Shown here: positions 1 through 7,138 of the stretch, in pieces | Layout: each line of letters opens with the position of its first letter | How positions within the stretch are numbered: position 1 is the first letter of the stretch | NCBI GenBank assembly: GCA_023228995.1 | Contig: JALOAD010000012.1 | Location: 1 to 64,000 of the forward strand | Origin: Candidatus Muiribacterium halophilum | GTDB lineage: Bacteria > Muiribacteriota > Muiribacteriia > Muiribacteriales > Muiribacteriaceae | Reading direction: 5' to 3' | DNA: 64,000 bases | Translations under genes and position numbers: made by a program | Notes under the pieces: model-generated | Told to the model about the DNA's origin: nothing | Database searches by the model: none | The model's input: the letters and a program-made list of their open reading frames with translations, nothing else

Positions 1-3
1 ATT

Positions 4-60
4 GTCATCCCGGCATGATTCTAAAAATTGTCATCCCGGCATGATTCTGAGCCGGGATCT
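4..60. repeat. REP-like palindrome with extra half-site (copy 1)
   Basis: The half-site gtcatcccgg occurs at 4-13 and again at 30-39, where it is followed by a matching arm (ccgggat, 52-58). ATCCCGG at 33-39 and CCGGGAT at 52-58 can form a perfect 7-bp stem. The same layout, half-site then full palindrome 26-27 bp later, recurs at 26199 and 54321, so this is a dispersed intergenic repeat. It may act as a bidirectional terminator or a mobile REP unit; the function is inferred only. Confidence 0.75.
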
Positions 61-72
61 GTATTAAAAGCA

Positions 73-599
73 GTATAAGAACGGTATGTGAAGCGTATAA
101 AAACGGTATGTGAAGCGTATAAAAACGGTATGTGAAGCGTATAAGAACGGTATGTGAAGCGTATAAGAACGGTATGTGAAGCGTATAAGAACGGTATGTG
201 AAGCGTATAAGAACGGTATGTGAAGCGTATAAAAACGGTATGTGAAGCGTATAAGAACGGTATGTGAAGCGTATAAAAACGGTATGTGAAGCGTATAAAA
301 ACGGTATGTGAAGCGTATAAAAACGGTATGTGAAGCGTATAAGAACGGTATGTGAAGCGTATAAAAACGGTATGTGAAGCGTATAAAAACGGTATGTGAA
401 GCGTATAAAAACGGTATGTGAAGCGTATAAGAACGGTATGTGAAGCGTATAAAAACGGTATGTGAAGCGTATAAAAACGGTATGTGAAGCGTATAAGAAC
501 GGTATGTGAAGCGTATAAGAACGGTATGTGAAGCGTATAAAAACGGTATGTGAAGCGTATAAAAATGGTATGTGAAGCGTATAAGAACGGTATAGAAGC
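73..599. repeat. 22-bp tandem repeat array, about 24 units
   Basis: Head-to-tail 22-bp units begin gtataa and end gtatgtgaagc, with unit starts at 73, 95, 117 and so on to 579. Units differ almost only at the seventh base, which is A or G in an irregular order. Unit 23 carries one C-to-T change and unit 24 is one base short. There is no spacer variation, so this is not a CRISPR. No reading frame of gene size is evident and no coding role is proposed. Near-identity of units implies recent expansion or homogenisation. Confidence 0.95.
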
Positions 600-820
600 A
601 GTGTTTTATTCAGATTTTTAGATTTGCTTTACAAGATTTTCTAATTAAACTATCAAATATTTTGTTTGATAGTTGTTAATAATATGGCTTAGCCACACTA
701 ATCTCTAATTGATTCTTGTGTTTTTACTGTTCTTGTGACTTTAATTTCTGTGTTGAAAATGTTATTATGGGACGGTTTAGTATATATATTAGTTTTAAAG
801 TTAAAATATAGGGAGGAAAG
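600..820 (+). promoter_or_regulatory. tkt upstream region with 10-bp hairpin
   Basis: The stretch between the array and tkt holds no gene. A perfect 10-bp inverted repeat (aactatcaaa at 648-657, tttgatagtt at 664-673) could be a terminator-like hairpin or an operator; it lacks a T-run. No convincing -35/-10 pair stands out, although AT-rich TATTAT at 763-768 and TATATA at 781 are possible -10 boxes. A strong Shine-Dalgarno, agggagg, lies just before the tkt ATG. Confidence 0.45.
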
Positions 821-2797
821 ATGTCAGTAGATTTAAAAATGAATGCGGTCAATACAATAAGAGGTATAGCAGTTGATGCAATAAATAAAGCAAATTCAGG
901 TCATCCTGGATTACCACTTGGAGCAGCTCCAATGGCTTATACATTAATGGCTCAAAATATGAGACATTATGGTGAAAATTCAAAATGGCTTGGTAGAGAT
1001 AGATTTGTCCTTTCAGCAGGTCATGGTTCAGCTTTACTTTATACTTTACTTCATGTTTTTGGATATAAAGTTTCACTTGATGATATAAAAGATTTTAGAC
1101 AATGGAATAGTAATACTCCAGGTCATCCTGAATATAGATTTACAGATGGAGTTGAAACTACAACTGGACCTTTGGGTCAGGGGTTTGCAACAGCAGTTGG
1201 TATGGAAATTGCTAGAGAACATTTAAGTTCTATTTTTGATACTAAAGATATAAAATTGTTTGATCATAATACTTATTCTCTATTGGGTGATGGTTGTATG
1301 ATGGAAGGACTTTCATCAGAAGCTGCTTCTCTTGCAGGTCATTTAAAGCTTTCTAATCTTATTGTTTTATATGATGATAACAATATAACAATTGAGGGAA
1401 ATACTGATTTGGCGTTTTCTGAAGATGTTGAAAAAAGATTTTTAAGTTATGGATTTGAGGTTTTAAGAGTTATTGATGGAAATAATATTGATGAAATTGA
1501 TAATGTTATAAAAAAAGCTAAAAAAAGTGATAGACCAAGTCTTATAATGATTAAAACTGTAATTGGTTTTGGTAGTCCTAATATGGCGGGTACTTCTAAG
1601 GTTCATGGTTCTCCGCTTGGTAAAGAAGAGGCTATTTTAACAAAAAAAGCTCTTAATTTGCCTGAAGATAAAGATTTTTATATAAGTAAAGAGGTTAAAG
1701 AGCATTTTGAAACTATAAAAGCTAATCTTAAAGAAGAATATAATAAATATAATGAAAAATTCGAACAATATAAAACAAAATATGCTGATAAATTTGAATT
1801 GCTTGAAAGTTATTTAAATGATTCATTTATTGAAAAATTTGATGTTGAACAAATAACTTTTGATAAAAAAAGTATAGCTACAAGAGAAGCAGTTGGTATT
1901 GCTTTAAATGCTATTGCTTTAAAAGTTCCTAATTTTATTGGTGGTTCAGCTGATTTATCGCCATCTACAAAAACTGATATAAAAGGTTCAGATTCTTTTT
2001 CTGCTTATAATAGAAAAGGAAGAAATATTCATTATGGTATTAGAGAACATGCTATGGGTTCTATTGTAAATGGTATTACTTTATATCTTGATGGTAAATT
2101 CAGAGGTTATGGTTCAACATTTCTTGTCTTTTCTGATTATATGAGACAGTCAATAAGATTATCAGCTCTTATGGAAATTCCTTCTATTAATATATTTACT
2201 CATGATAGTATTGGTGTTGGTGAAGATGGTCCGACTCATCAGCCAATTGAACAGCTTATGAGTTTAAGGCTTATTCCAGGTCTTTATGTTGTAAGACCTG
2301 CTGATGCTAAAGAAACAGCTTATTATACACATTGGGCTTTTTCTGGAGATTCTCCTGTTTGTATGGCTCTTACTAGACAAAATTTACCAGTGCTTGATGT
2401 AGTAAATGATAATTGTCTTCGTGGTGGATATGTTATTAAAGATGTAAAATCTCCACAGATAATTTTACTTGCTACTGGTTCTGAGGTTTCACTTGCAATT
2501 TCTTCCTCAGAAGAACTTGAAAAACAAAATATAAATGCAAGAGTTGTAAGTATGCCTTGTGTTGAATTATTTGAAGAACAGCTTGAAGAATACAAAGAAA
2601 AAGTTTTGCCTAAAAATATACCGGTTGTTGTTTTAGAAGCTGGTGTTAGCACAGGTTGGGGTAAATTTGCAGGTAAAGATGGTGCTTATATATGTATTGA
2701 TACTTTTGGTGCAAGTGCACGATCTGAAACTATATTTGAAAATTATGGATTTAGTGTTTCAAACGTAGTTAAAGTTGTAAAAAATACAATTAAATAA
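821..2797 (+). CDS. tkt: transketolase
   Basis: ThDP-dependent transketolase, which moves two-carbon ketol units between sugar phosphates in the non-oxidative pentose phosphate pathway in the cytosol. The 658 aa match the full-length family. Visible motifs are SGHPG (26-30), GPLGQG (116-121), the ThDP/metal motif opening with GDG at 156-158 and ending near DDNN (185-188), GSADLSPSTKT in the pyrimidine-binding domain, REHAMG, and DGPTHQPIEQ. The start is supported by agggagg about 7 bp upstream. It appears monocistronic: its own leader lies upstream and a terminator follows at 2823. In AT-rich anaerobes it often supplies ribose and erythrose phosphates where no oxidative branch exists; that part is inference. 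Confidence 0.97.
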   Translation: MSVDLKMNAVNTIRGIAVDAINKANSGHPGLPLGAAPMAYTLMAQNMRHYGENSKWLGRDRFVLSAGHGSALLYTLLHVFGYKVSLDDIKDFRQWNSNTPGHPEYRFTDGVETTTGPLGQGFATAVGMEIAREHLSSIFDTKDIKLFDHNTYSLLGDGCMMEGLSSEAASLAGHLKLSNLIVLYDDNNITIEGNTDLAFSEDVEKRFLSYGFEVLRVIDGNNIDEIDNVIKKAKKSDRPSLIMIKTVIGFGSPNMAGTSKVHGSPLGKEEAILTKKALNLPEDKDFYISKEVKEHFETIKANLKEEYNKYNEKFEQYKTKYADKFELLESYLNDSFIEKFDVEQITFDKKSIATREAVGIALNAIALKVPNFIGGSADLSPSTKTDIKGSDSFSAYNRKGRNIHYGIREHAMGSIVNGITLYLDGKFRGYGSTFLVFSDYMRQSIRLSALMEIPSINIFTHDSIGVGEDGPTHQPIEQLMSLRLIPGLYVVRPADAKETAYYTHWAFSGDSPVCMALTRQNLPVLDVVNDNCLRGGYVIKDVKSPQIILLATGSEVSLAISSSEELEKQNINARVVSMPCVELFEEQLEEYKEKVLPKNIPVVVLEAGVSTGWGKFAGKDGAYICIDTFGASARSETIFENYGFSVSNVVKVVKNTIK

Positions 2798-2822
2798 AAT
2801 TTTTTAATAAAAAATAAATACT

Positions 2823-2857
2823 AAAAAAGCTGTCGGTGAAAATCGATAGCTTTTTTT
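2823..2857 (+). terminator. rho-independent terminator of tkt
   Basis: AGCTGTCG (2828-2835) pairs with CGATAGCT (2844-2851) with one G-U pair, flanked by an A-run upstream and seven T's downstream. The position 26 bp after the tkt stop fits intrinsic termination. Confidence 0.85.
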
Positions 2858-2858
2858 A

Positions 2859-3134
2859 TATAAATCAAAACTATTGAAAAAATGAATATTAGTAAGGAAA
2901 ATATTATGAAACAATATACATTGAACGGGCACTGAGTAAAGAAGGATGCCAAATTGCTGAATCGATTTGAATTCCAATTTGGAAAACTTTTTCGAGGAAG
3001 GACCCGGATAAATAATTTTGATAATAAATATTTTTTTAATAGTTTAGATTGTATCTGACCCGAATACCCTAAGTTTAAATTTCCTAGTCTGTTACTGGTT
3101 TTTTTAATAAATTAAAATAAACCTTTTCTTTTAT
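2859..3134. other. intergenic region between tkt and the dcw promoter
   Basis: No recognisable gene. It contains an 8-bp perfect hairpin, CCAAATTG (2949-2956) with CAATTTGG (2975-2982). A short reading frame from ATG 2907 is broken by a TGA after nine codons and then stays open for about 40 codons, possibly gene debris. The sequence from 2930 to 3020 is less AT-rich than its surroundings. I could not match it to a known RNA family. Confidence 0.4.
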
Positions 3135-3164
3135 TTGAATTTACATGAGAGAGTTTGCTATAAT
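3135..3164 (+). promoter_or_regulatory. sigma-70-type promoter of the dcw operon
   Basis: TTGAAT (3135-3140) and TATAAT (3159-3164) are separated by 18 bp. The predicted transcription start is near 3171, about 150 bp before the mraZ start, leaving a long leader. It is the only good promoter seen ahead of the thirteen-gene division and cell wall operon. Confidence 0.75.
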
Positions 3165-3179
3165 AATCAAGTGGTAAGT

Positions 3180-3219
3180 CAGTGGAACAAAATGGTAAAA
3201 AGTGGGGATTTAGGGTACA
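3180..3219 (+). promoter_or_regulatory. MraZ-box-like direct repeats
   Basis: Four consecutive 10-bp units start at 3180, 3190, 3200 and 3210. TGG falls at the same place in the first three (3183, 3193, 3203) and GGG in the fourth (3213). MraZ in other bacteria binds TGGGN-type repeats at 10-bp spacing near the mraZ promoter and represses it. The position just after the -10 box fits a repressor site and autoregulation by the adjacent mraZ. Confidence 0.7.
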
Positions 3220-3309
3220 GAGCTGAAAATAGCTGACTTTCCGATAATAAAGGTGACCTGATACGCGCCTTGAGACCGCCATATCCCCGGATTTTCAGTC
3301 GATGTACCC
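3204..3309 (+). promoter_or_regulatory. potentially structured mraZ leader
   Basis: GGGTACA (3213-3219) can pair with TGTACCC (3303-3309), and CTGAAAAT (3223-3230) with ATTTTCAG (3291-3298). Together these form a long interrupted stem that includes the first in-frame ATG at 3302. A second helix, GGGGAT (3204-3209) with ATCCCC (3283-3288), crosses the first, so the two are mutually exclusive or form a pseudoknot. This is seen in sequence; any switching role is inference. No known riboswitch class was recognised. Confidence 0.5.
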
Positions 3310-3319
3310 GATTTTTTAT

Positions 3320-3751
3320 ATGTATTTAGGTGAATATCAACATAATATTGACAATAAGGGTAGGATTATAATTCCTTCCCGTTTTAGAGATGAACTTGGA
3401 GAAAAGTTTATTATTACCTGTGGTTTTGAAAAATGTCTTGTTGTTTATTCAATGGATGAATGGAATAAATATTCAGCTAAAATTTCTTCGCTTCCATCTA
3501 CAAGAGCTGATGCAAGAGCTTTTTTGAGACTTATATATTCTAAAGCAATTGAATCTTCATGCGATAAACTCGGCAGAATAGTTCTTCCTCAAAATCTCAG
3601 AGAATATGCTAATATAGATAAAGAAGCAGTTGTAAATGGTAATTTCAATACTATTGAAATATGGAATAAACAAGCATGGAATGAATATAGTAATAGTGCT
3701 TTTGAAAATTTTGAAAAACAGGCAGAAAAGTTATCTGACTTATTAATATGA
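3320..3751 (+). CDS. mraZ: transcriptional regulator MraZ
   Basis: Double SpoVT/AbrB-like DNA-binding protein that forms ring oligomers on the nucleoid and controls the dcw operon, usually as a repressor of its own promoter. The start is placed at ATG 3320 because families begin with a short M-x-LGEY stretch (here MYLGEY). The frame is open from ATG 3302, which would add six residues. Neither ATG has a clear Shine-Dalgarno. The two half-domains carry DNKGRIIIPSRFR (11-23) and DKLGRIVLPQNLREY (about 82-96). The length of 143 aa is typical. It overlaps rsmH by ATGA. Repeats at 3180-3219 are its likely target. Confidence 0.93.
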   Translation: MYLGEYQHNIDNKGRIIIPSRFRDELGEKFIITCGFEKCLVVYSMDEWNKYSAKISSLPSTRADARAFLRLIYSKAIESSCDKLGRIVLPQNLREYANIDKEAVVNGNFNTIEIWNKQAWNEYSNSAFENFEKQAEKLSDLLI

Positions 3752-4674
3752 AAAACAAAATTCACATACCAGTATTATATAAAGAAGTAATTGAAAACCT
3801 TAATATAAAAAGTAATGGTGTTTATGTTGATGCAACTATAGGTTTTGGCGGTCACACTTCTCTTATACTTGAAAATCTTGATAATTCAGGCAAAGTAATT
3901 GGGATTGATCAAGATATAGAAGCTATAGAGTATCTTTTAGAAAAATTTATTGAAAACAATAATCTTTTTCTATTTAATGAAAATTTTACAAAAATAGATG
4001 AAATGGTAAAAATGGCAAGTCCAGAAGGGGTTGATGGTATTATAGCAGATTTTGGAGTTTCATCATGGCAGCTTGATTCAGGAGAAAGAGGTTTTTCTTG
4101 GAGAGAAGATTATCCGCTTGATATGAGAATGAATAGAAATAAAGGTAAAACAGCAGCTGATTATGTAAATGAGCTTGATGTTAATGAACTTCAAAGAATA
4201 TTTAAAGTATATGGCGAGGAAAGACATTCAGGAAGAGTTGCTAGAGAAATTGTAAAAGTTAGAACAATTGATAAAATTGAAACAACAGGTCAACTAGCTA
4301 ATTTAGTTCAAAAAGTAATTCCTAAAAAAGAAAAAATACATCCAGCAACTAGGATTTTTCAAGCTTTGAGAATATATGTAAATAAAGAATTAGAAAGTAT
4401 AGAAATTTTTCTTGAAAATGCTCTTAAAGCTCTCAAACCCGGTGGAAGATTATGCTGTATATCTTTTCATTCACTTGAAGATAGAATTGTAAAAAATTTT
4501 TTTAGAGAAAAATCAAGAACTTGTATTTGTCCTCCAGAACTTTTTAAATGTACCTGTAACCATAAAAGCGAGTTGAAAATAATATCTAAAAAACCGATAA
4601 CTAGTAATGATAATGAAATAAGAGAAAATATCCGTTCAAGATCTGCAAAAATGAGGGTTGCTGAAAAAATATGA
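3748..4674 (+). CDS. rsmH: 16S rRNA (cytosine1402-N4)-methyltransferase
   Basis: RsmH (MraW) adds the N4-methyl group to C1402 in the P-site of 16S rRNA using S-adenosylmethionine. The 308 aa contain HIPVLYKE near the N-terminus, the SAM loop DATIGFGGHT (28-37), IDQDIEAIEYL, DFGVSSWQLD, RGFSWREDYPLDMRMN, and the conserved IHPATRIFQALRIYVNKEL and ISFHSLEDRIVKNFF motifs. A C-terminal cysteine cluster (CICPPELFKCTC) is common in the family. Start and stop overlap mraZ and ftsL by 4 bp each, implying translational coupling. Confidence 0.97.
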   Translation: MKNKIHIPVLYKEVIENLNIKSNGVYVDATIGFGGHTSLILENLDNSGKVIGIDQDIEAIEYLLEKFIENNNLFLFNENFTKIDEMVKMASPEGVDGIIADFGVSSWQLDSGERGFSWREDYPLDMRMNRNKGKTAADYVNELDVNELQRIFKVYGEERHSGRVAREIVKVRTIDKIETTGQLANLVQKVIPKKEKIHPATRIFQALRIYVNKELESIEIFLENALKALKPGGRLCCISFHSLEDRIVKNFFREKSRTCICPPELFKCTCNHKSELKIISKKPITSNDNEIRENIRSRSAKMRVAEKI

Positions 4675-5030
4675 ATTTAAATTATTCTGTTAATTATAAA
4701 TCTACTTACTCTATTGAAGAACAGAGAAATAATAGTTTAAGATCAAAAAATAGAGGATTATTATTTTTAAAAATCTCTGGTATCATTTTTGCTATTCTTT
4801 CTTTATCTCTTATTTATTTATGGCAGCTTTCTGATATAAGTGAATATAGGACTGAAATTTCCAAATTAAATATTGAGAAAAAAAAGATTGCTCAGAATAT
4901 AAATGATCTTAATGTTATAATTGCTCAACTTTCATCATTTGATAGAATAAAAAAGATTGCAGAAGAAGAGCTTGATATGGTAAAATCTAAAGAAATTGAA
5001 TATGTTGAGGTAATAACCGTTGAGCAGTAA
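4671..5030 (+). CDS. ftsL: cell division protein FtsL-like
   Basis: Small bitopic membrane protein of 119 aa in the ftsL position of the operon. A basic cytoplasmic tail is followed by one membrane segment at about residues 33-52 (LKISGIIFAILSLSLIYLW) and then a periplasmic coiled coil rich in I, L, E and K (about 56-95). Such proteins join FtsB/DivIC and FtsQ/DivIB and activate FtsWI. Sequence conservation is low in the family, so the call rests on topology, size and position between rsmH and ftsI. ATGA overlap with rsmH. Its end overlaps the likely TTG start of ftsI. Confidence 0.8.
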   Translation: MNLNYSVNYKSTYSIEEQRNNSLRSKNRGLLFLKISGIIFAILSLSLIYLWQLSDISEYRTEISKLNIEKKKIAQNINDLNVIIAQLSSFDRIKKIAEEELDMVKSKEIEYVEVITVEQ

Positions 5031-5074
5031 AAAAAAAAATAATTTCCTTTAAGAGAATTTTTACAGCTTTTGTA

Positions 5075-7138
5075 TTGTTTATATTTTTGTTTTTAATTGT
5101 TCTAATCCGTTTATATCAAGTTCAATTCCTTCAGAAAAATATATGGACTAATGAAGCAAATTCTGTTTACAAAAAAAATATTGAAGTTATAGGTAGAAGA
5201 GGTTCTATACTCGATAGAAATCTTAATGAACTTTCCACATCAGTACTTGCTTATTCAATGTATTTAATTCCAAAAGAAATAAAAGATATATCTGTATTTC
5301 TTGATAAAATATCTTTGCATGTTGATTTTGATAGAGAAAGAATGGAAGGTCTTTTTAAAAGGTTTAGAAATAATTCTTTTTTATGGTTTAAAAGAGGCAT
5401 AGATCCTAAAACTTATAGAATTATAAAAGATATGAATTTATCAGGTGTGAATTTTAAAAAAGAATATAAAAGAGTTTATCCTGAAGGAAGTCTTGCATCT
5501 AATATAATCGGTATGGTTGGAATCGAAGGAAAAACTGATTTTTATGATAATAAAGGACTTGAAGGACTTGAAAACTATTTTGATAAAGATCTTGCTTCTC
5601 AAAAGACAATGCTTGAAATAATGACTGATAATCGAGGTTATAGTGTTTTTTCTCAAGAACCTGAGACAATATACAATGAATATAACGGTTCAGATGTAAT
5701 ACTTACAATAGATAAAGTAATTCAGTATTGGGCTGAACAAGAGCTTGAGAAAGTTATATTAGAACATGCTGCAAAAAAAGGTTATATAATTGTCATGGAT
5801 GTTAATTCATTTGATCTCCTTGCAGTTGCAAATTATCCAACATTTTCACCTGATGAATTTTCAAAATATCCTTCATCAAGTTATAAAAATCTTGCATTTA
5901 TAGATGTTTATGAACCAGGCTCAACTTTTAAGACTTTAATTGCTGCTATTGCTTTGGCTAATGGGAAATTTGATTTGCAAAGCAGATTTAAATGTAATGG
6001 GAGTATTAAAGTAGATAAAGGACCGGAAATTCGATGCGAAAAAGCTCATGGAGATATTTCTCTTGAAGAAGCTCTTGCTTATTCTTGTAATGTAGCTATG
6101 GTTGATATGGCTTTGTCTATGGAATACGAAAATATATATAGTAAGTTAAGAGAATTTGGATTTGGTGAAAAGACTGGAGTACCGTTTTTATATGAAGAAA
6201 AAGGTGTTCTTGTAAAACCAGAAAGAATGAATTCTAAAAGAGATATAGCTTCTACTGGTTTTGGTTACAGAATTGCTGTTACAGGAATTCAAATGGCAAG
6301 ATCTTATGCAGCTTTGGTAAATGGTGGTTTAATAAAGACACCTAGATTAGTAAGTTGTATTGAAAAAAACGGTGAAATTTTAAGAAAAATTGATGAAGAA
6401 AATGGAATTAGAGTAATTCCCGAAGAAACAAGTGATAAAATAAGAAAAATACTTTCAGCAGTTGTAGAATATGGTACTGCACAATCTGTAAAAATGGTTA
6501 ATTTTTCTGTTGGTGGTAAAACTGGAACTGCAAAAAAAGCTCATTCAAAAGGTTATTATGATGATAAATATATTTCTTCATTTATAGGAACTTTTCCGGT
6601 AGAAAATCCAAAAATACTGATTTATGTAGTGGTAGATGATCCTCAATCAGGTAGTTATTATGGTAGTACTCTTGCAGCTCCAGCTTTTAGAAATATTGCT
6701 CAGAATATTGTGGATTATATGAAAATAAGTCCAGATACATATAAACAAGAAAAAGTTGAATCGGAAAAAGTAATTGTTCCTAATTTTACAGGTATTGCTA
6801 AAAATATTTTTTTTAATAGAGTTAATATGCTTGGAATAAAATATAAAAGCTATGGAGCTGGAGATTTTGTGGTTTTTCAAGAACCAGCACAAGGAAGTAT
6901 TGTAGAAAAAGATAGAGAAATTGATATTTATTTTGGAAATCCTTCAATAAATGAAGATGATAAGCTAATAAGTCCTGATTTAAGAGGCTTTACTATGAGA
7001 AAAGCTCTTAGAATACTTAATAAACTTAAATTAAAATATGAGATAAATGGTAATGGTATTGTTAAAATTCAGACTCCGGCTCCAGGCACTGAAATTGATA
7101 AAAATTCTATAATTAGATTGGAGTTTACTCTTGAATAA
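5075..7138 (+). CDS. ftsI: penicillin-binding protein, FtsI/SpoVD type with two PASTA domains
   Basis: Class B PBP, the septal peptidoglycan transpeptidase. The window frame opens at TTG 5075, but that start lies inside the membrane anchor. The natural start is probably TTG 5020, behind a gagg Shine-Dalgarno and overlapping ftsL; an 11-A run at 5029-5039 puts it one base out of frame. With 10 A's it would read MSSKKKIISFKR before the membrane segment. Numbered from 5075: dimerisation motif RRGSILDRN near 41-49, catalytic STFK (283-286), SCN (337-339), KTGT (482-485). From about 575 to the end are two PASTA repeats, a SpoVD-like trait absent from classical proteobacterial FtsI. The end overlaps murE by 8 bp. 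Confidence 0.93.
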   Translation: MFIFLFLIVLIRLYQVQFLQKNIWTNEANSVYKKNIEVIGRRGSILDRNLNELSTSVLAYSMYLIPKEIKDISVFLDKISLHVDFDRERMEGLFKRFRNNSFLWFKRGIDPKTYRIIKDMNLSGVNFKKEYKRVYPEGSLASNIIGMVGIEGKTDFYDNKGLEGLENYFDKDLASQKTMLEIMTDNRGYSVFSQEPETIYNEYNGSDVILTIDKVIQYWAEQELEKVILEHAAKKGYIIVMDVNSFDLLAVANYPTFSPDEFSKYPSSSYKNLAFIDVYEPGSTFKTLIAAIALANGKFDLQSRFKCNGSIKVDKGPEIRCEKAHGDISLEEALAYSCNVAMVDMALSMEYENIYSKLREFGFGEKTGVPFLYEEKGVLVKPERMNSKRDIASTGFGYRIAVTGIQMARSYAALVNGGLIKTPRLVSCIEKNGEILRKIDEENGIRVIPEETSDKIRKILSAVVEYGTAQSVKMVNFSVGGKTGTAKKAHSKGYYDDKYISSFIGTFPVENPKILIYVVVDDPQSGSYYGSTLAAPAFRNIAQNIVDYMKISPDTYKQEKVESEKVIVPNFTGIAKNIFFNRVNMLGIKYKSYGAGDFVVFQEPAQGSIVEKDREIDIYFGNPSINEDDKLISPDLRGFTMRKALRILNKLKLKYEINGNGIVKIQTPAPGTEIDKNSIIRLEFTLE

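Noticed and set aside
73-599. Possible CRISPR array
   Set aside because: Units are directly joined without unique spacers, and no cas genes are in the window.
3220-3300. TPP riboswitch in the mraZ leader
   Set aside because: An ACCTGAT string is present, but the CTGAGA and GCGNAGGGA elements are not in the right order, and the downstream genes are not thiamine-related.
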